A stretch of DNA of 39,662 nt from Gamarada debralockiae (GCA_002803225.1 NXFV01000995.1:1-39662), one strand, 5' to 3'; numbered from the stretch's first letter, positions 1 through 12,330 are shown. Notes: generated by a model not told the origin, from the letters alone. Numbers and translations: made by a program.

Positions 1-131
1 ACGTGCGCGTCTTTACGTGCGCATCCTGAATCTCGCGGCTAAAACAATCGAGCAACTCCACAGCCAGCTCCATCAATCCTCCGAGCGAGTCATATTGCAC
101 CTATCGCCGATTATCAAGCACCTGCAACAAA

Positions 132-2575
132 ATGCCATCTCTTATCGACAGGTATTTCTCCGAGCAAGCCTTCCTAGTTTCTGGCCTGGGAACGTCAAGA
201 GCTCCGCTCCCCTCCAATCTTTGAGCGATGCATGGAACTCATGGAGCCCCTTTGGCTCTAATCGTCCTTCTCGAATTGAGCGATTTCTGACATCGAACTT
301 TCGCAGCATTCCTCCTGAAATAGCGAGCTCCATCTGCGAATATCTCCCACGACACGGTCTTCGAAATGTCCGACTGAATCGAGTGTTTGACACAGCTGCG
401 CGACGATTGCTCTTCCATACAATATATCTAAAAGTCAACCTTCCCAGCTTTGAGAGATTGGCGAAAATAGCAGAGGACGATATTCTGCGGCATTATGTGG
501 AGGTGGTCGAGTACGATGGGTCGGAAATGACCAGGAGTCGTCTGCCCAGATTTAACAATTGGCTGGAGGAGCATGCCACGCGTGGGATGGGGATAGCGGC
601 AGATAAGAAACGAGACTTCCTTGCTCGCTTTACTCAAGAACAACTTCACACCTGTCACACAAATTACTGTCGCTTCTTGGCTGGTCAAGAGCGAGTCCTA
701 GAGGCTGACAATGCGTTGATCTGGCTAGCCCAAGCACTACAGAGAGTAAGTAATTTGCGAAGTAATCATCTCTCTTCTGCTGAGCTTGCCCAATCTTCTG
801 GCTGTGGAACAGAGTTTAGCATTCGTTCATTTGGTTTGAAAGGTTTCAGGTATCTACCTCAAAGAAGATACCTCTAGTTACTCATCCCGATGGAAGGAAC
901 CACTCATCTCTACCATTGTCTTGAATCAAGATTCGGACAAAGTTCGGGAGGTGTCTTCGGATTCCTACTCTGTAGAGTATCTCTTTGAAGGTTTAACTCA
1001 TGGAAGCCGCCTTGTTTCAGTCATCATCCTGTACTGAGCGATTACTGACCCTGGAATTTTCATAGTTCCCTAGACTGTCAGTCCTCGATTTTTCCGACGG
1101 AGTGGATCATACGCTTGGTCCCAACCCGGAGCTTCAACCCTTAGAGTCCTTTCGCCCTTTAGTGCGCGAAATATTGGCTGAGCCTGTGGAAGCCGAGAGG
1201 CCACGGACCCGGCATTTTGGGGAACTTTTACGAGCTGCGTCCAGTCTTAAATATGAGGGCCATCGAGTGAGAGAAATTCGTGGAGGAGCTATCGACCATG
1301 AATCTCTTCAAGAGCTGCAAGACTTCCTCCCTCATCTCGACTTGAAGGACCTCAAAGCGCTCTCTCTCGATCTTTGGTTTGAGACTGATCTCCCGCAATC
1401 CAATGTTGCTATTGCACAACTCTTGCAGCACGTCACTGGTCTTGAGTCTCTTCGTCTTAGCTTTGGTGATATTGTCCCGGACCATGATGATCCATATTCG
1501 TTCCACAAGACCCTATTACTCGACAATTACCTGCAATGGAGTTGCCTTCAGCACCTCTCTTTGCAGAGCATGGTCCTTCATACATCACGTCTACAGAGGC
1601 TTCTTATGAGGCATTCCAAAAGCCTTCGATCTCTAGAATTATGTCACATAACTCTCCATCACCATGAGAACGGTGGCAGCTGGGCTGCGCCCGTCGGCGC
1701 CGAACGGACTCCTTGGATCACAATGATACACATGCTGAACGAGCAGATGTCGCTTGAACGCGTCAAATTCGAAGGGTACTTTACTACAGATACAACCGAA
1801 AATTGGACAACCTTTGGAAAGGTACGTCATCCTCGGAGGACCGCATCAGTTGGGATAAGATATCATTCTTCAATCCAAACCAGCGATTGGAAGAACTCTC
1901 CTGCAGACCTAGAATTACAATTGTTGGCTCAAGTTGAGCAACTCATCCTCGAACATCAAGAATAGTTTGCATCTGTCCGAGCTGACTGTGCTTTGATGAT
2001 GAAAGAGAGAGGATGATTGGCATATTATATCCAAATTGCTGCAGTGTTCCACTTCTTATTCTGCCAGATGCAGGAGTTCTACCCGATCTTTTACTCTTGG
2101 AGCATATCTTTGGAGTATGAACTTATGAGAACAGTTGGCTCTAAATTCCTCTATGGAGCGGTTGCTGACTGGAAAACTTCACAGTATCCTAGCACCGTCT
2201 CTCCACCACGCCATGAAGGTTGTCTAATGGACCGGATTGAACATTTTATTATCCACGGCGGTGAGTTATTCGGGGATAAAATACCCCGCTCGCAGACTGT
2301 CTCATGAGTTGGTCCAGAATCGCATTTCGACAACAGATACTCAGAATCGTCCAAGCCGAATGAGCGATTACTAACTTCCGCCCACAGGCCCAAGCCCTTT
2401 CACGCCGAAGAATCCTGAACATAGACCGGAAGATGATGTGCAATCCGACGGATATGACGGTTATATTCCAGACTGGACCCCTCACTACTCTTGGTCTTGG
2501 GAGGAGGATGAGACTTGGAGTTGGAACAAGGCTATGGTCGATATCAGGCTCGGTACATATACTAGCGATGAATAA
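132..2575 (+). CDS. F-box domain protein, multi-exon
   Basis: An F-box protein, probably a substrate adaptor of an SCF ubiquitin ligase; the target is unknown. ATG at 132 opens a 20-nt first exon. Intron 152-306 (acceptor tttcgcag) joins it in frame to a typical F-box start, giving MPSLIDS followed by IPPEIASSICEYL at the N-terminus. The next exon runs to 745 (donor gtaagt at 746); acceptor 842 is the phase-0 choice that stays open. A further intron ends at 1065. Exon 1066-about 1821 holds leucine-rich stretches such as FPRLSVLDFSDG and LESLRLSFGD. The last intron, 2261-2387 (gtgagt, branch actaact, cccacag), leads to a Trp/Asp/Glu-rich C-terminus ending TYTSDE. Splicing between 1822 and 2143 is unresolved, and that stretch may hold one or two more introns or a break. 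The fold is confident; the C-terminal model is not. Confidence 0.7.
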
Positions 2576-2692
2576 ATTCAACCATCCTTGAAGTTGACAC
2601 GAATCGCTCAACACGAGTGAATAATCGTACTCAACATCATCCCTCATCCCCAAACAACTGTTCCCATTCCATACCAAGCCTGGTCTTTGGTG

Positions 2693-2908
2693 TCAGCTGA
2701 AGGGCTCGTCGGGATAGCTCATCAACGTATCATGGTTATCCTCCCCTTGAGGCTGATCTCCCGCTCTCTGAGCGTCAGATTTGTATTCACAAAGAAGGAA
2801 CTTCGAGGCGCACCGCGAGCAAATGGGATCGCCATGGTCGCATTTCCGCTTCGATTTGGCGCATGGCACACATGATTTCTGTCTTGTAGTCGAGCCTGTC
2901 GCTGCCAT
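2693..2908 (-). CDS. Small Zn2Cys6 (Gal4-type) DNA-binding domain ORF
   Basis: A fungal binuclear zinc cluster with spacing C-x2-C-x6-C-x6-C-x2-C-x6-C, visible as SCVPCAKSKRKC followed by CSRCASKFLLCEY. ATG at 2906-2908 gives only about 71 residues and the frame stops at 2693, about 120 bp from the end of the convergent F-box gene. Full regulators of this family run 500-900 residues with a fungal-specific middle domain, which is absent here. It could be a stand-alone DNA-binding peptide, the truncated remnant of a regulator, or a first exon whose remainder I cannot find. The motif itself is certain; whether the gene works is not. Confidence 0.55.
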   Translation of the reverse strand: MAATGSTTRQKSCVPCAKSKRKCDHGDPICSRCASKFLLCEYKSDAQRAGDQPQGEDNHDTLMSYPDEPFS

Positions 2909-3436
2909 GATATCTTGATCACATGGCCATCGCCGCAAAGTTGCGGAGATTTTTGAGACTATGGACGATCAAAGAGGTGATGTGTCAGCCCAGGTGCGTT
3001 TGCAGAGGTGTGAGCCCTGAATTTATTGGATTATGTCACGTGAATATGTCGAAATAGGTGAGCCATTCCTAAAACTAACCCGGGCAGTTTCTCTTTCTAC
3101 TTAAACTCCGCCCCATGTCTCCGCAACCAACCTTACCCTATCCGCCTCCTCTGACTCCAATTTCGATCCTTTCATGATGTGGTGAGCTATTAGAAAATTC
3201 AACTATCAAATCTCCGCACAACCTCGGACCTCGAGGCAGTAGCTCAACGATTTAAGAAGATTCTCCGAGCGGAGAGATTATTGCTTTGCAATTGCTGATA
3301 GTTCTATCATTATTTATCTTGCTATATAGTACAATCTCAGTACACCTATGAATTCTTAATCTTCAATCCGCGCTCTACTCTAAAAGCTTTTCAAGTCTCC
3401 ACACTCCATCAAGTATCCACATCTCTCGAACAAAAC
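2909..3436. other. Intergenic region, 528 bp
   Basis: Lies between the divergent Zn2Cys6 ORF and the chimeric pseudogene. It has pyrimidine-rich stretches just before the ATG at 3437, as expected for a fungal core promoter, and a short inverted repeat at about 3259-3281 (attctccgagcggagagat). I see no other gene. Confidence 0.4.
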
Positions 3437-4400
3437 ATGTCTCTTCCAACTAACATTCCAACCGTCGCTGAGGCTTGCCTCCAGACTATGAATGCCAAAA
3501 ATAACGATACTTTCATGTCAACCTTCGCCAGTGATGCGAGCGTCATCGACGAAGGCAAGCAGCACAACGGCGTCAAGGAGATTGGCGCATGGAGTGCTGA
3601 AGCCCTGATCGGGCACAATGCGCCGGTCGCAATACAGAAGCAGTTCAACATGGTAATTCCATCGTCGTCAACGTAATAATGGACGGTGAGATTCTGATTG
3701 AAAAGGCGACGAGACGCTGGATCCGATACGTCATGTGCTGAGTGAGATCACTGATGGGACGTTATCGGAGTATTTGATTGCTCCCACTCGCAATGTTGTT
3801 GCGATTCCGGATGGGATGGACTTTGAGACTGCGGCTGTGTTGGGCGTCGCGTGGTTGACGGCTTATCGTATGCTGTTTACTAACTCGGGCCTCAGAGCTG
3901 GCCAGACGATGTTGGTCCAAGGCTCTTCGGGAGGTGTCACGACAGCGCTGATCTAGTTGGGCTCTGCTGCTGGAATGCGAGTTTGGTGTACTGATCGCAC
4001 TCCGGAGAAACGAGCACTGGGACTGCGACTTGGAGCAGAGAAATCATTCGAAGCAAATGAAAAATTGCGAGAGAAGGTAGATGCGGTGTTTGATACTAGT
4101 GGTGAAGTCACCTGGGCTCACACTATGGCCTCAGTCAAGACTGGTGGGACGGTCGTGACGTGTGGTAGGCATAGTAGGAGGGGAATTTCGATTGATGTCA
4201 CCAAGGTCTTTGTTCAGCAGATCGATATTCGGGGGTCCTATCTTGGGACGTTGGAGAAGTTCAAGGATCTCATCTCGCTGGTTATTGCGAAGTGTATTAA
4301 ACCGCATGTTGGGCTTGTGGTGCGGTTGGAGGAAGCGGCCGAGGGTTTCCGCAAGATGCTGGATGGGGCGACGGAAGGGAAAATTGTGGTGACTATTTGA
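3437..4400 (+). pseudogene. Chimeric relic: SnoaL-like N-part joined to zinc-type alcohol dehydrogenase C-part
   Basis: Starts as a small SnoaL/NTF2-like protein (MSLPTNIPTVAEACLQTM, then DEGKQHNGVKEI and AWSAEALIGHNA). The frame fails near 3652: after QFNM the strand-like GNSIVVNVIMDG continues in another frame. At about 3700 the sequence switches to the middle of a medium-chain dehydrogenase/reductase (GDETLDPIRHVLSE, then TLSEYLIAPTRNVVAIPDG and the Rossmann part VLVQ-GSSGG). An in-frame TAG at 3954-3956 interrupts the Rossmann fold, after which the same frame continues with LGSAAGMRVWCTDRTPEKRA to EGKIVVTI and TGA. The GroES-like zinc-binding N-terminal half is missing. Frameshift, stop and missing domain make a dead gene almost certain. 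The join looks like a recombination or deletion scar between two unrelated genes. Confidence 0.75.
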
Positions 4401-4507
4401 GCAGGGTCGTGTTTTCTGTTCCATACATTTTGCACTCGTACGAAGTTTCACAGACCCGAAATGTTATTTTCTTTCTCCTTTTTTGAGTTTTTGAGCAGAT
4501 TCTTCTA

Positions 4508-5680
4508 TTATTTGTTTCTCAAGTTCTCAATAAACTTGGCGCTTGCAAGTGAGTCCTCCGAATTCGTCTCCGCCCACTCCAGCACCTCCTGTTCCTTCGC
4601 GGCCCAAACTCTCGCATCCTCAAACTCCCCCGAATGCTCATAGAAAGCGGCAACCAAATGATAGGCCCTCGCAACATAATCGCCCAGCCCCTCGCCCTCA
4701 ACCATCTCCACTAACTTCCTCGCCTTCTCAACCCTCTTACGATTCACTTCTCCCTTCTTGCTCTGTCTTCCCATTTTCCCCTCTAGATCCCCAAGCCACT
4801 CGCCAATCTTCACCCTCCTCTTATCCCCCTCCCCGGACTCCTCCATACAAGCATCGCAGTCGCATGTGAAGCCATATTGCCGAAGCCTTGCCTGCCTCTC
4901 TTTCGTAGTCTCTAGAAGCGGGATGTAAGAAACTGTAACCTCTTCACCCTCCTCAATATCCCTCATCGCATAAATAACCCTCTGTCTCATCTTCTCACTC
5001 CACCAATTCCCGGCATTCGGACGACACGAATGATTTATCCTCGCAATCTTCGGGAACAACCCAACCTTATCGTCTCCCGTGTTATATGCATTACTTCTGA
5101 AGATTGTGAGAAGATGGCTTTGTTCCGTCTCAGAGGAAAAACGAAAATCGTGGAGTGAGAGGAAGGTGGTTTGCTGGGAGGGCGTAAGGGCCTCAAAGGC
5201 GGATGAGATGTCAGAAACCATGTCTGTGATGCGAAAACCGTAGCCTTCGACCATCTCAGGCGTTGAGACAGCGACGAGTGGCTCTTCGATCAGGATTGAA
5301 GAGCCTTGGGGGATGAATGCAGTGGCGAAGACGCCAAGGCCCTTGCCGGGGGACGAGCGGGCTTCGTGATTTGGAGCAGATGGTTTGGACATCAAGCTCC
5401 CAGACTTTTGGTCATGTGAGCTGCCTTCGAAAGGACTCTCTGTGCTGAATATACCCTGTTGGCCTTCTCAGAACATTGAAAATTCTAGAAGGCTGTTGAA
5501 GAGACGTACCAATGCTGGAGAGGCAGCGCCGAACCTGAGGAGGTCATCCATGCATAAGTCCAGACCTCCAAGATTCCCGGTCTTTGCTTCTACGCTCTCG
5601 CAGCAAGATACACTGCCAAGAAGTACAACGAGAAGCACCACAAGGCCAAAGGCTCTTGAGCCAGCTCTCCTAGTCTCCAT
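4508..5680 (-). CDS. SET-domain protein with N-terminal signal peptide
   Basis: A SET-domain protein of the fungal SMYD/SET5-like type, a presumed lysine methyltransferase using S-adenosylmethionine. ATG at 5680 starts exon 1 (5510-5680), which has an Arg-containing start and a hydrophobic run (FGLVVLLVVLLGSVSCC) typical of a signal peptide. A 54-nt intron (5456-5509, donor gtacgt, acceptor ccaacag) removes the single in-frame stop. Exon 2 runs to TAA at 4508; total 372 residues, in frame. SET motifs in order: SSPGKGLGVFA (about 90), ARINHSCRPNA (about 196), GEEVTVSY (about 225) and the post-SET-like CDCDAC. The C-terminal part is helical and charged. Similar fungal SET proteins with signal peptides are known, so entry into the secretory pathway is plausible; the substrate is unknown. 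An alternative start at 5392 would give a cytosolic form. Confidence 0.82.
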
Positions 5681-6104
5681 CGCTAATTCAATATCCCGCG
5701 AAAATAAATTCCTTGATAGAAGAAAGGGAGAAACTTCGCTCTGAAGTTGGGGGACGCGGAGAATATGAAGGCCATCGTGAACGGTCAAGACTGAAATGTT
5801 TCCAGAAGTCAGAGAAGACGATCAAACAGGGAGGACCAAGCTTTGATCTTCCCCTTGGCACTGAAACGGGCTTGGTTTCAGGGCATGAACTCTGCAGGGG
5901 GCTTTGGCGAGATGGGCCGTGCAGTAGGTACCCCGCCCCCTTTTCTTTCAGGGGCCGAGTCCATTGCAGACAATTATGAATTCAATGTTTCTCTACTTGA
6001 TAATTTGGCTGCTAAACCCTCCATTCTTGCATCAAAGAAGTTTCTTTATTATTTGTAATCTGATATTTTTATATTTTCCGACCCGCCTCTCCTCAACAGA
6101 ACTG
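5681..6104. promoter_or_regulatory. Upstream region of the SET-domain gene
   Basis: About 420 bp between the SET gene start and the 3' end of the carboxylesterase relic. It carries a CCCCGCCCCC run (5932-5941) and a nearby AGGGG (5949-5953), which resemble stress-response (CCCCT/AGGGG) elements. Function is inferred only from position. Confidence 0.3.
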
Positions 6105-7735
<1,631 letters not shown>

Positions 7736-7843
7736 GATGGATCAATGGTTGGTGGTGCGAGTGTTACTGTGCATGATGTGGAGACCGGGGGGATTTTCAC
7801 AGGCGGTGCAGTGGCGCCAGATGAGGAGTGAAGAGGGAAAGAG

Positions 7844-7868
7844 TTTTTTTTTGGGGGGGGGGGGGGGG
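7844..7868. repeat. T9-G16 homopolymer junction
   Basis: Nine T followed by sixteen G, 89 bp past the stop of the HET gene and inside its likely 3' untranslated region. It is the longest G run in the window. It may be a real low-complexity tract or an assembly error at a homopolymer. Confidence 0.8.
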
Positions 7869-7956
7869 TTCCAATGTTCCGTTACAGTAAACGAATGGTG
7901 GTTTTCTCTAGCAAATGCACCATAGAGAGTTGGAGGACCTTCAAACGGGGAGACTT

Positions 7957-9984
7957 TCATCTCAACCGAATAGCCTGCAGCACCGTCTGCAATTTTGGGC
8001 GTCGAGCGTGCAAAGGATTCATCCATATTTCCTCCGCGTCCTCCTTATCGTAATCCACCTCTCCAGCTGGACCATACCAAGCATTATTAAATTGATCAAT
8101 CCATCCGAGCCCCACTCTCTCCATTCCATCGCCAGCTTTAGCAATAACCATCATTAGAGGGCCAAGTTTGCCCTGTTCTCTCTCATCTTGGCCGAGGACG
8201 ATGCCGGTGCATTGCTGATTGGTAAGATCATGAGAGGTGGTGGCTAAGAAGTTCCACAGTAGGTACGAGCCGTCTTCCTGGTTGATTCGGCTTTCGAATC
8301 GAGTTCCACCCACGGGGTCCACGTACTTCCGAAGTATTGGGATTGGTATTGCCCGAGCGGAAATGTAAAGCCAGTGACTGAGGGACGACTGTTCACTTGA
8401 TTTGAGAAATTCGTTCAAGTTGACGTTATGCCCATCCTCGAGTTCACCCCTTAATCTGAAGTCAGGGTCGACCTGAAAAGTTTTCCACTCACTTTCATTG
8501 ATTGCCCATTTCACGCTGCCTCCCCAGCCAGTCCACGACCAACTTGGAAAGCCAACTCGTCTGTCCGATGGATTTTCTGAGTCCCAGCAGAGGCCAGCCA
8601 GGAACCCCGAAATCCAAAATTTGGGTGCTAGCTTTCCGTCAGTTGTAGAGGATATGGGTATAATAGGAACACCCCACAGGTGATGAATAGCAAGCGCACT
8701 TCGCTCAAACGCTCTCAGAATTCCACGGATACCGTTGAGTTTGTCCGATTCTCTGCCGAGTGTTTTCTGCGAGTACTCTTCGATGCGCTCGACGACTTGC
8801 CAAGGAGTCTCACCAACTGTTCTTGAAGGGAACATGCCAACTTTCTGCCCATTGCAATGATGCGCTTTGAATCCTTGGAGATCCGCGGTGTGCATGTCCT
8901 TTAATGGGAAATTAAGTGCTTCGGAACAATACATACCACCACACTCATAATAGACCTGCTCATCAGTGAATATAAGACGACGTCGGGACAACAAGGCCTC
9001 TTGGTATGTCCATGCTCGGGCCATCCACTTGGAGTCGTTGATGCGCCGTCTTGGGTCCTCCAGCGCAAAAACCATGGAATGCTTTCCCACCTTCACTGTA
9101 GGCTGCGTTTGTCGCGGCCGGCGATTGATTCCAGGTAGACCATACGTTGGATCTTCACCTGCGGCCGCAACGACCGTTATTTCAGCACTCTGATAAATCA
9201 AATCCATTTGTTCAATTTGTTCGATGCGCTCCTTCTCGTTTGTTTGGCTGATACAATACCGGTCGATCCAGAGGTATCGGAAACCAAGCTTCCGAGTGAC
9301 GGTGAGAGCATCCTCAATTGTATCAGGGACATCTTTCGGCACGCTTCCCGAGCTGATGTTGATGGGGCTGTTTCCCCAAACGTAGCTTAATGCCACAAAC
9401 TGGTGGTCTCTGGCAGCGACTATGTTGCGAGTTTCGCAGTCAATAAATCGTAGGTTGGAGACGAGAGTTGATTGTTGGCGGGGGCCGCAATTGCGTGTAT
9501 GATGGTCTCGACAGAATTGTAACCAGCTGCGAAGGATATCGAAGTTGATGAATCTTTCTTTCACCAAACGGACGGGTCCAGAGTTATCTGAGTATGGAGC
9601 CCAAAATCGACGCCAATGACTAGGCTGCCCGAGCATTGAGGTATAGATTGATTTCCAATCGGATCCTGGCATCTGATTGTCATAGAACCTTTCCAGTCTA
9701 ATATGAAGGTGCGTGTTGGGTAACGCTTCAGGCTCTATCTCAGCCAAGAAATTGCAGAACGAGCACCAACTACTCGGCGACTGCTTTTGAGGGCGGAGAC
9801 TTGTGATAATGATACCCAGGTGGGTTTCGTGCTTTCTCGAGAACACGACATCCATATTGAGCTCCGAGCATCGAGAACAGAGCTTCTCTGCCGACCGCGC
9901 GAGCTTAACCTTGCTAGACATGGTCGTCACATTTTTGGACCTGTTTGAGAGCTTCCCCTTCCTGCTTGAGGGTTCGGATGACAT
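7957..9984 (-). CDS. HET-domain (heterokaryon incompatibility) protein
   Basis: An intact single-exon 675-residue HET protein. HET domains act in vegetative incompatibility, triggering cell death when genetically different hyphae fuse. The domain begins near residue 200 with FVALSYVWG and continues through LGFRYLWIDRYCISQ, QMDLIYQSAEITVVAAAG and the closing block WMARAWTYQEALLSRRRLIF; YECGGMYCSEAL follows, and the C-terminal part includes FPSWSWTGWGG, common in this family. The N-terminus carries CSRCSELN and WCSFCNF, possible metal-binding pairs often seen before fungal HET domains. ATG at 9984 is the first in the frame; a second ATG lies 21 codons in. No NACHT or repeat domain is attached. 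The partner or allelic trigger cannot be read from sequence. The neighbours are a dead esterase and a long empty stretch. Confidence 0.93.
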   Translation of the reverse strand: MSSEPSSRKGKLSNRSKNVTTMSSKVKLARSAEKLCSRCSELNMDVVFSRKHETHLGIIITSLRPQKQSPSSWCSFCNFLAEIEPEALPNTHLHIRLERFYDNQMPGSDWKSIYTSMLGQPSHWRRFWAPYSDNSGPVRLVKERFINFDILRSWLQFCRDHHTRNCGPRQQSTLVSNLRFIDCETRNIVAARDHQFVALSYVWGNSPINISSGSVPKDVPDTIEDALTVTRKLGFRYLWIDRYCISQTNEKERIEQIEQMDLIYQSAEITVVAAAGEDPTYGLPGINRRPRQTQPTVKVGKHSMVFALEDPRRRINDSKWMARAWTYQEALLSRRRLIFTDEQVYYECGGMYCSEALNFPLKDMHTADLQGFKAHHCNGQKVGMFPSRTVGETPWQVVERIEEYSQKTLGRESDKLNGIRGILRAFERSALAIHHLWGVPIIPISSTTDGKLAPKFWISGFLAGLCWDSENPSDRRVGFPSWSWTGWGGSVKWAINESEWKTFQVDPDFRLRGELEDGHNVNLNEFLKSSEQSSLSHWLYISARAIPIPILRKYVDPVGGTRFESRINQEDGSYLLWNFLATTSHDLTNQQCTGIVLGQDEREQGKLGPLMMVIAKAGDGMERVGLGWIDQFNNAWYGPAGEVDYDKEDAEEIWMNPLHARRPKLQTVLQAIRLR

Positions 9985-11149
9985 ATTGGCACATACAATC
10001 TCTTCTACCTTTGACGCAGCAGGTAGAGGGTCTCGAATAGCGTCCCTAGTGTACGCCAGGTCTTTTCATGCGGGACTGTTCGTACCTAGGGCAGGCATTC
10101 GTAGAATGAGCTGTTAATCGCAGGAGTAAAGCTTCGTATACAAATCTATTCAACCACAAGAGCGTTGCGCAACCCCAGGACTACTGTATGAAGACGTGAG
10201 AAGGAAGACGAGATCGGACGAGGCTGGAGGTGACAGGTGATCTGTGCAGCTTTCGAATTTGGGGCGCACCATGAACCTCCACAAAACGCGTCTTCCATCG
10301 ATTCACACGACGAGGCGGTACAGGAGGTTCCTCCGTATCAGTGTTTTTGTATATTTTTCTGAAGTGGTAAGCGGTGCTTGCAAAGAAAGGGGCTGCAGCT
10401 TTCAGGCGATTTGTGCAGGCCTACAGGGAACTCCACGATCATTCAATCAAGGTGAGATTTTAGGGGCGGCCGCATCGCGGATTCACACGAATCGTCTTTT
10501 CGGGATCGTAATCAGCAGCGAGGACTTCCTCGGTACCTGACTACAGTAATCGAGCCTATCAAATCCCTAGAATCGTAAAGTGAAGTCCATGCAAGCCCTC
10601 GAGTTGATACCCTCAAGGTCGCAATCCCTAAAAGCCAACCGAAGTTTCAGCTGAACCTCTGGGAAACGTGTCGGCAGCCTTGCAATGAGGCAGAGACCTG
10701 GGGTGACCATGCTGTTCAGCCCTTGGAGAATCTAATCTCTCTTCAGGCTAGACGAGCGCCACCAGTTTCAATCAACAACAAATTCTTTTCCAGTAAGCCG
10801 GCATCCAAATATCGTAGACATTTTTGGTGAACTTTTATGCCGTCCAATTTCTCTTTGCCATTTAACGCCGTGAAGCTGAACTCATGGATCGGGTGGCGGT
10901 AGAAGGAGGTGGTCGTTTTCCCGTAGATTCTAGGGTAGTGGCCATAGATCCTTTACGGTCCGTCATGCTATGAGCATTCTGTCAGCCTGCAATATCGAGA
11001 GCTGCAGCGCCACATTTTCCTTCGCACGTCAGGAACGGGAAGTACATGTAATACGTGGCCATGAAGAAAGACGTATCTGTAAGATCGCCCACGAAGGGTC
11101 CAAGTCTTCTGAGCCGATCTTCCGTAAAGGCCTCTCGACAGCTACGAAC
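9985..11149. other. 1.2-kb stretch without a recognisable gene
   Basis: Upstream of the HET gene. Short ORFs here have no family resemblance I can name. A loose duplication is visible (tgtgcagctttc near 10245 and ctgcagctttc near 10391; gattcacacga near 10299 and 10481). It may contain the HET promoter and decayed sequence. Confidence 0.35.
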
Positions 11150-11990
11150 AGTCGCACAATGTCCTCAATTCGCCCTCTCGGGAGGCGAAGACGGTCCACA
11201 GATACGCTCTAAATACCGACACTTCCTCTTTCCCCGCGAGGGAATCCAATAATTGGGTCTCGCAATGGAGTTTAGACCGCGATCAGAATGGCGGAGACGA
11301 ACCTCTCAATGACAAGCTCTAGGATAAAGATCTCGGTGCTGTATGGGAGTCCGCGGAAACGGTATGAATCGTTTATACTGACTGAGAGCAATGACTGATA
11401 CATTGGCACTGCGCAGCAGTTATTCGAAATTGATGGCCTTCGAAGCCTCCCGCATCCTCCGCCTGCGATATTCAAACTCTCCCTCCTCCTATCTGTGATT
11501 CCGTCTCCGCCGATCACCCCTCCGTCCTCGAAATTCGCTCCCTCTCCCAATGGTCCGACGGGTATGTCTGGATCAACCCCGAACAATACGGCAACCTAAC
11601 AACTGTATTCAAGAACAAAATCGACTGGATCCCTCTATTACCTGTTCCGTATACCCTACGCAGAACCGTACTCTCTCAATAATACGGATCAATAGAGGGA
11701 GTCAGTTTCAATGTGTTGAATAGTTTGGGGATATTGGGGAGGTGGATGAGGATGGGGACGATCTGTAATCAGAGAATGAATATAGTTTGCCGATGGCGTG
11801 GAAAGCGTTTGAGGATGAGGGGAGTGGTGGGGATAGGAGAGCTAGGCTATTACCGAGAGGAACCAGGAGACGTTAGTAGATTGTATGGAGGAGTTTGTGA
11901 AATACACAATACTTATGAGGCCACATTTTCAGCTGTTTGGAGATCGGTTTACTGAGCGGAAAGAGAGGAGGGGGAAGGAGGCGAAGTTGG
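11150..11990 (+). pseudogene. arsH: arsH-like NADPH-FMN reductase (arsenical resistance) relic
   Basis: Fragments of the ArsH flavoprotein family in correct order but in shifting frames. First is FALSGGEDGPQIRSKYR (about 11170) and NNWVSQWSLDRD (about 11250), then VLYGSPRKR (about 11336; the family's VLYGSLRxRS phosphate-binding loop). HPSVLEIRSLSQWSDGYVW and YGNLTTVFKNKIDWIPL follow (about 11525-11640), then FNVLNSLGILGRWMRM (about 11710) and MEEFVKYTILMRP plus DRFTERKERR (about 11885-11970). At least three frameshifts and stops (TAA about 11251, TGA about 11391, TAA about 11681) break it. Known ArsH proteins are about 230-280 residues and oxidise or detoxify trivalent organoarsenicals; they usually sit in ars clusters. 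No Acr3 transporter or arsenate reductase is visible nearby. Confidence 0.72.
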
Positions 11991-12105
11991 CAGCAGCTTC
12001 GACTGATATTGTGGACAGGATACAGGGTTCTATTATGGGTATAGATCTTACCACTAGTCAAGACTCTCTCTTGCTCTCCTTCTCTTTCTCCACCCCCTCT
12101 CTATC

Positions 12106-12330
12106 CTACTTCGCCTCCTCCAATACTTTCTTCTTCACCACCTCCCCCATCACAACCTCTTTCCAAACTTCCATCTCCTCCGTAGCAACCGCCCGATCAA
12201 TATACCAACACTCAATATCCCTCTTCTTGCCCATATCCACAGACCGACTGTACCACTGCTTCAGAACCTCACCTATGTGCTGTGTACTTGTACCTTTCTT
12301 TCCTAATATTCGGGACGATATGCGTCGCTG
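12106..12330 (-). pseudogene. Unrecognised coding fragment (C-terminal end)
   Basis: On the minus strand a frame ending in TAG (12106-12108) encodes protein-like sequence: HIGEVLKQWYSRSVDMGKK, then RDIECWYIDRAV and a Glu/Lys-rich end (VVKKKVLEEAK). It faces the arsH relic tail-to-tail and could be the 3' end of a former neighbour. I do not recognise the family, and no start or upstream exon is evident. Confidence 0.35.

Noticed and set aside
3652..3703. Reading the SnoaL/dehydrogenase gap as an intron (gtaatt...aaaag)
   Set aside because: Borders fit loosely but the frames do not join, and the supposed intron itself encodes conserved-looking SnoaL sequence.
4543..4869. Pro-rich plus-strand ORF over the SET gene
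   Set aside because: Antisense shadow of the SET-gene coding exon.
10244..10540. 98-codon ORF upstream of the HET gene
   Set aside because: No family resemblance, no intron signals, composition like flanking non-coding DNA.
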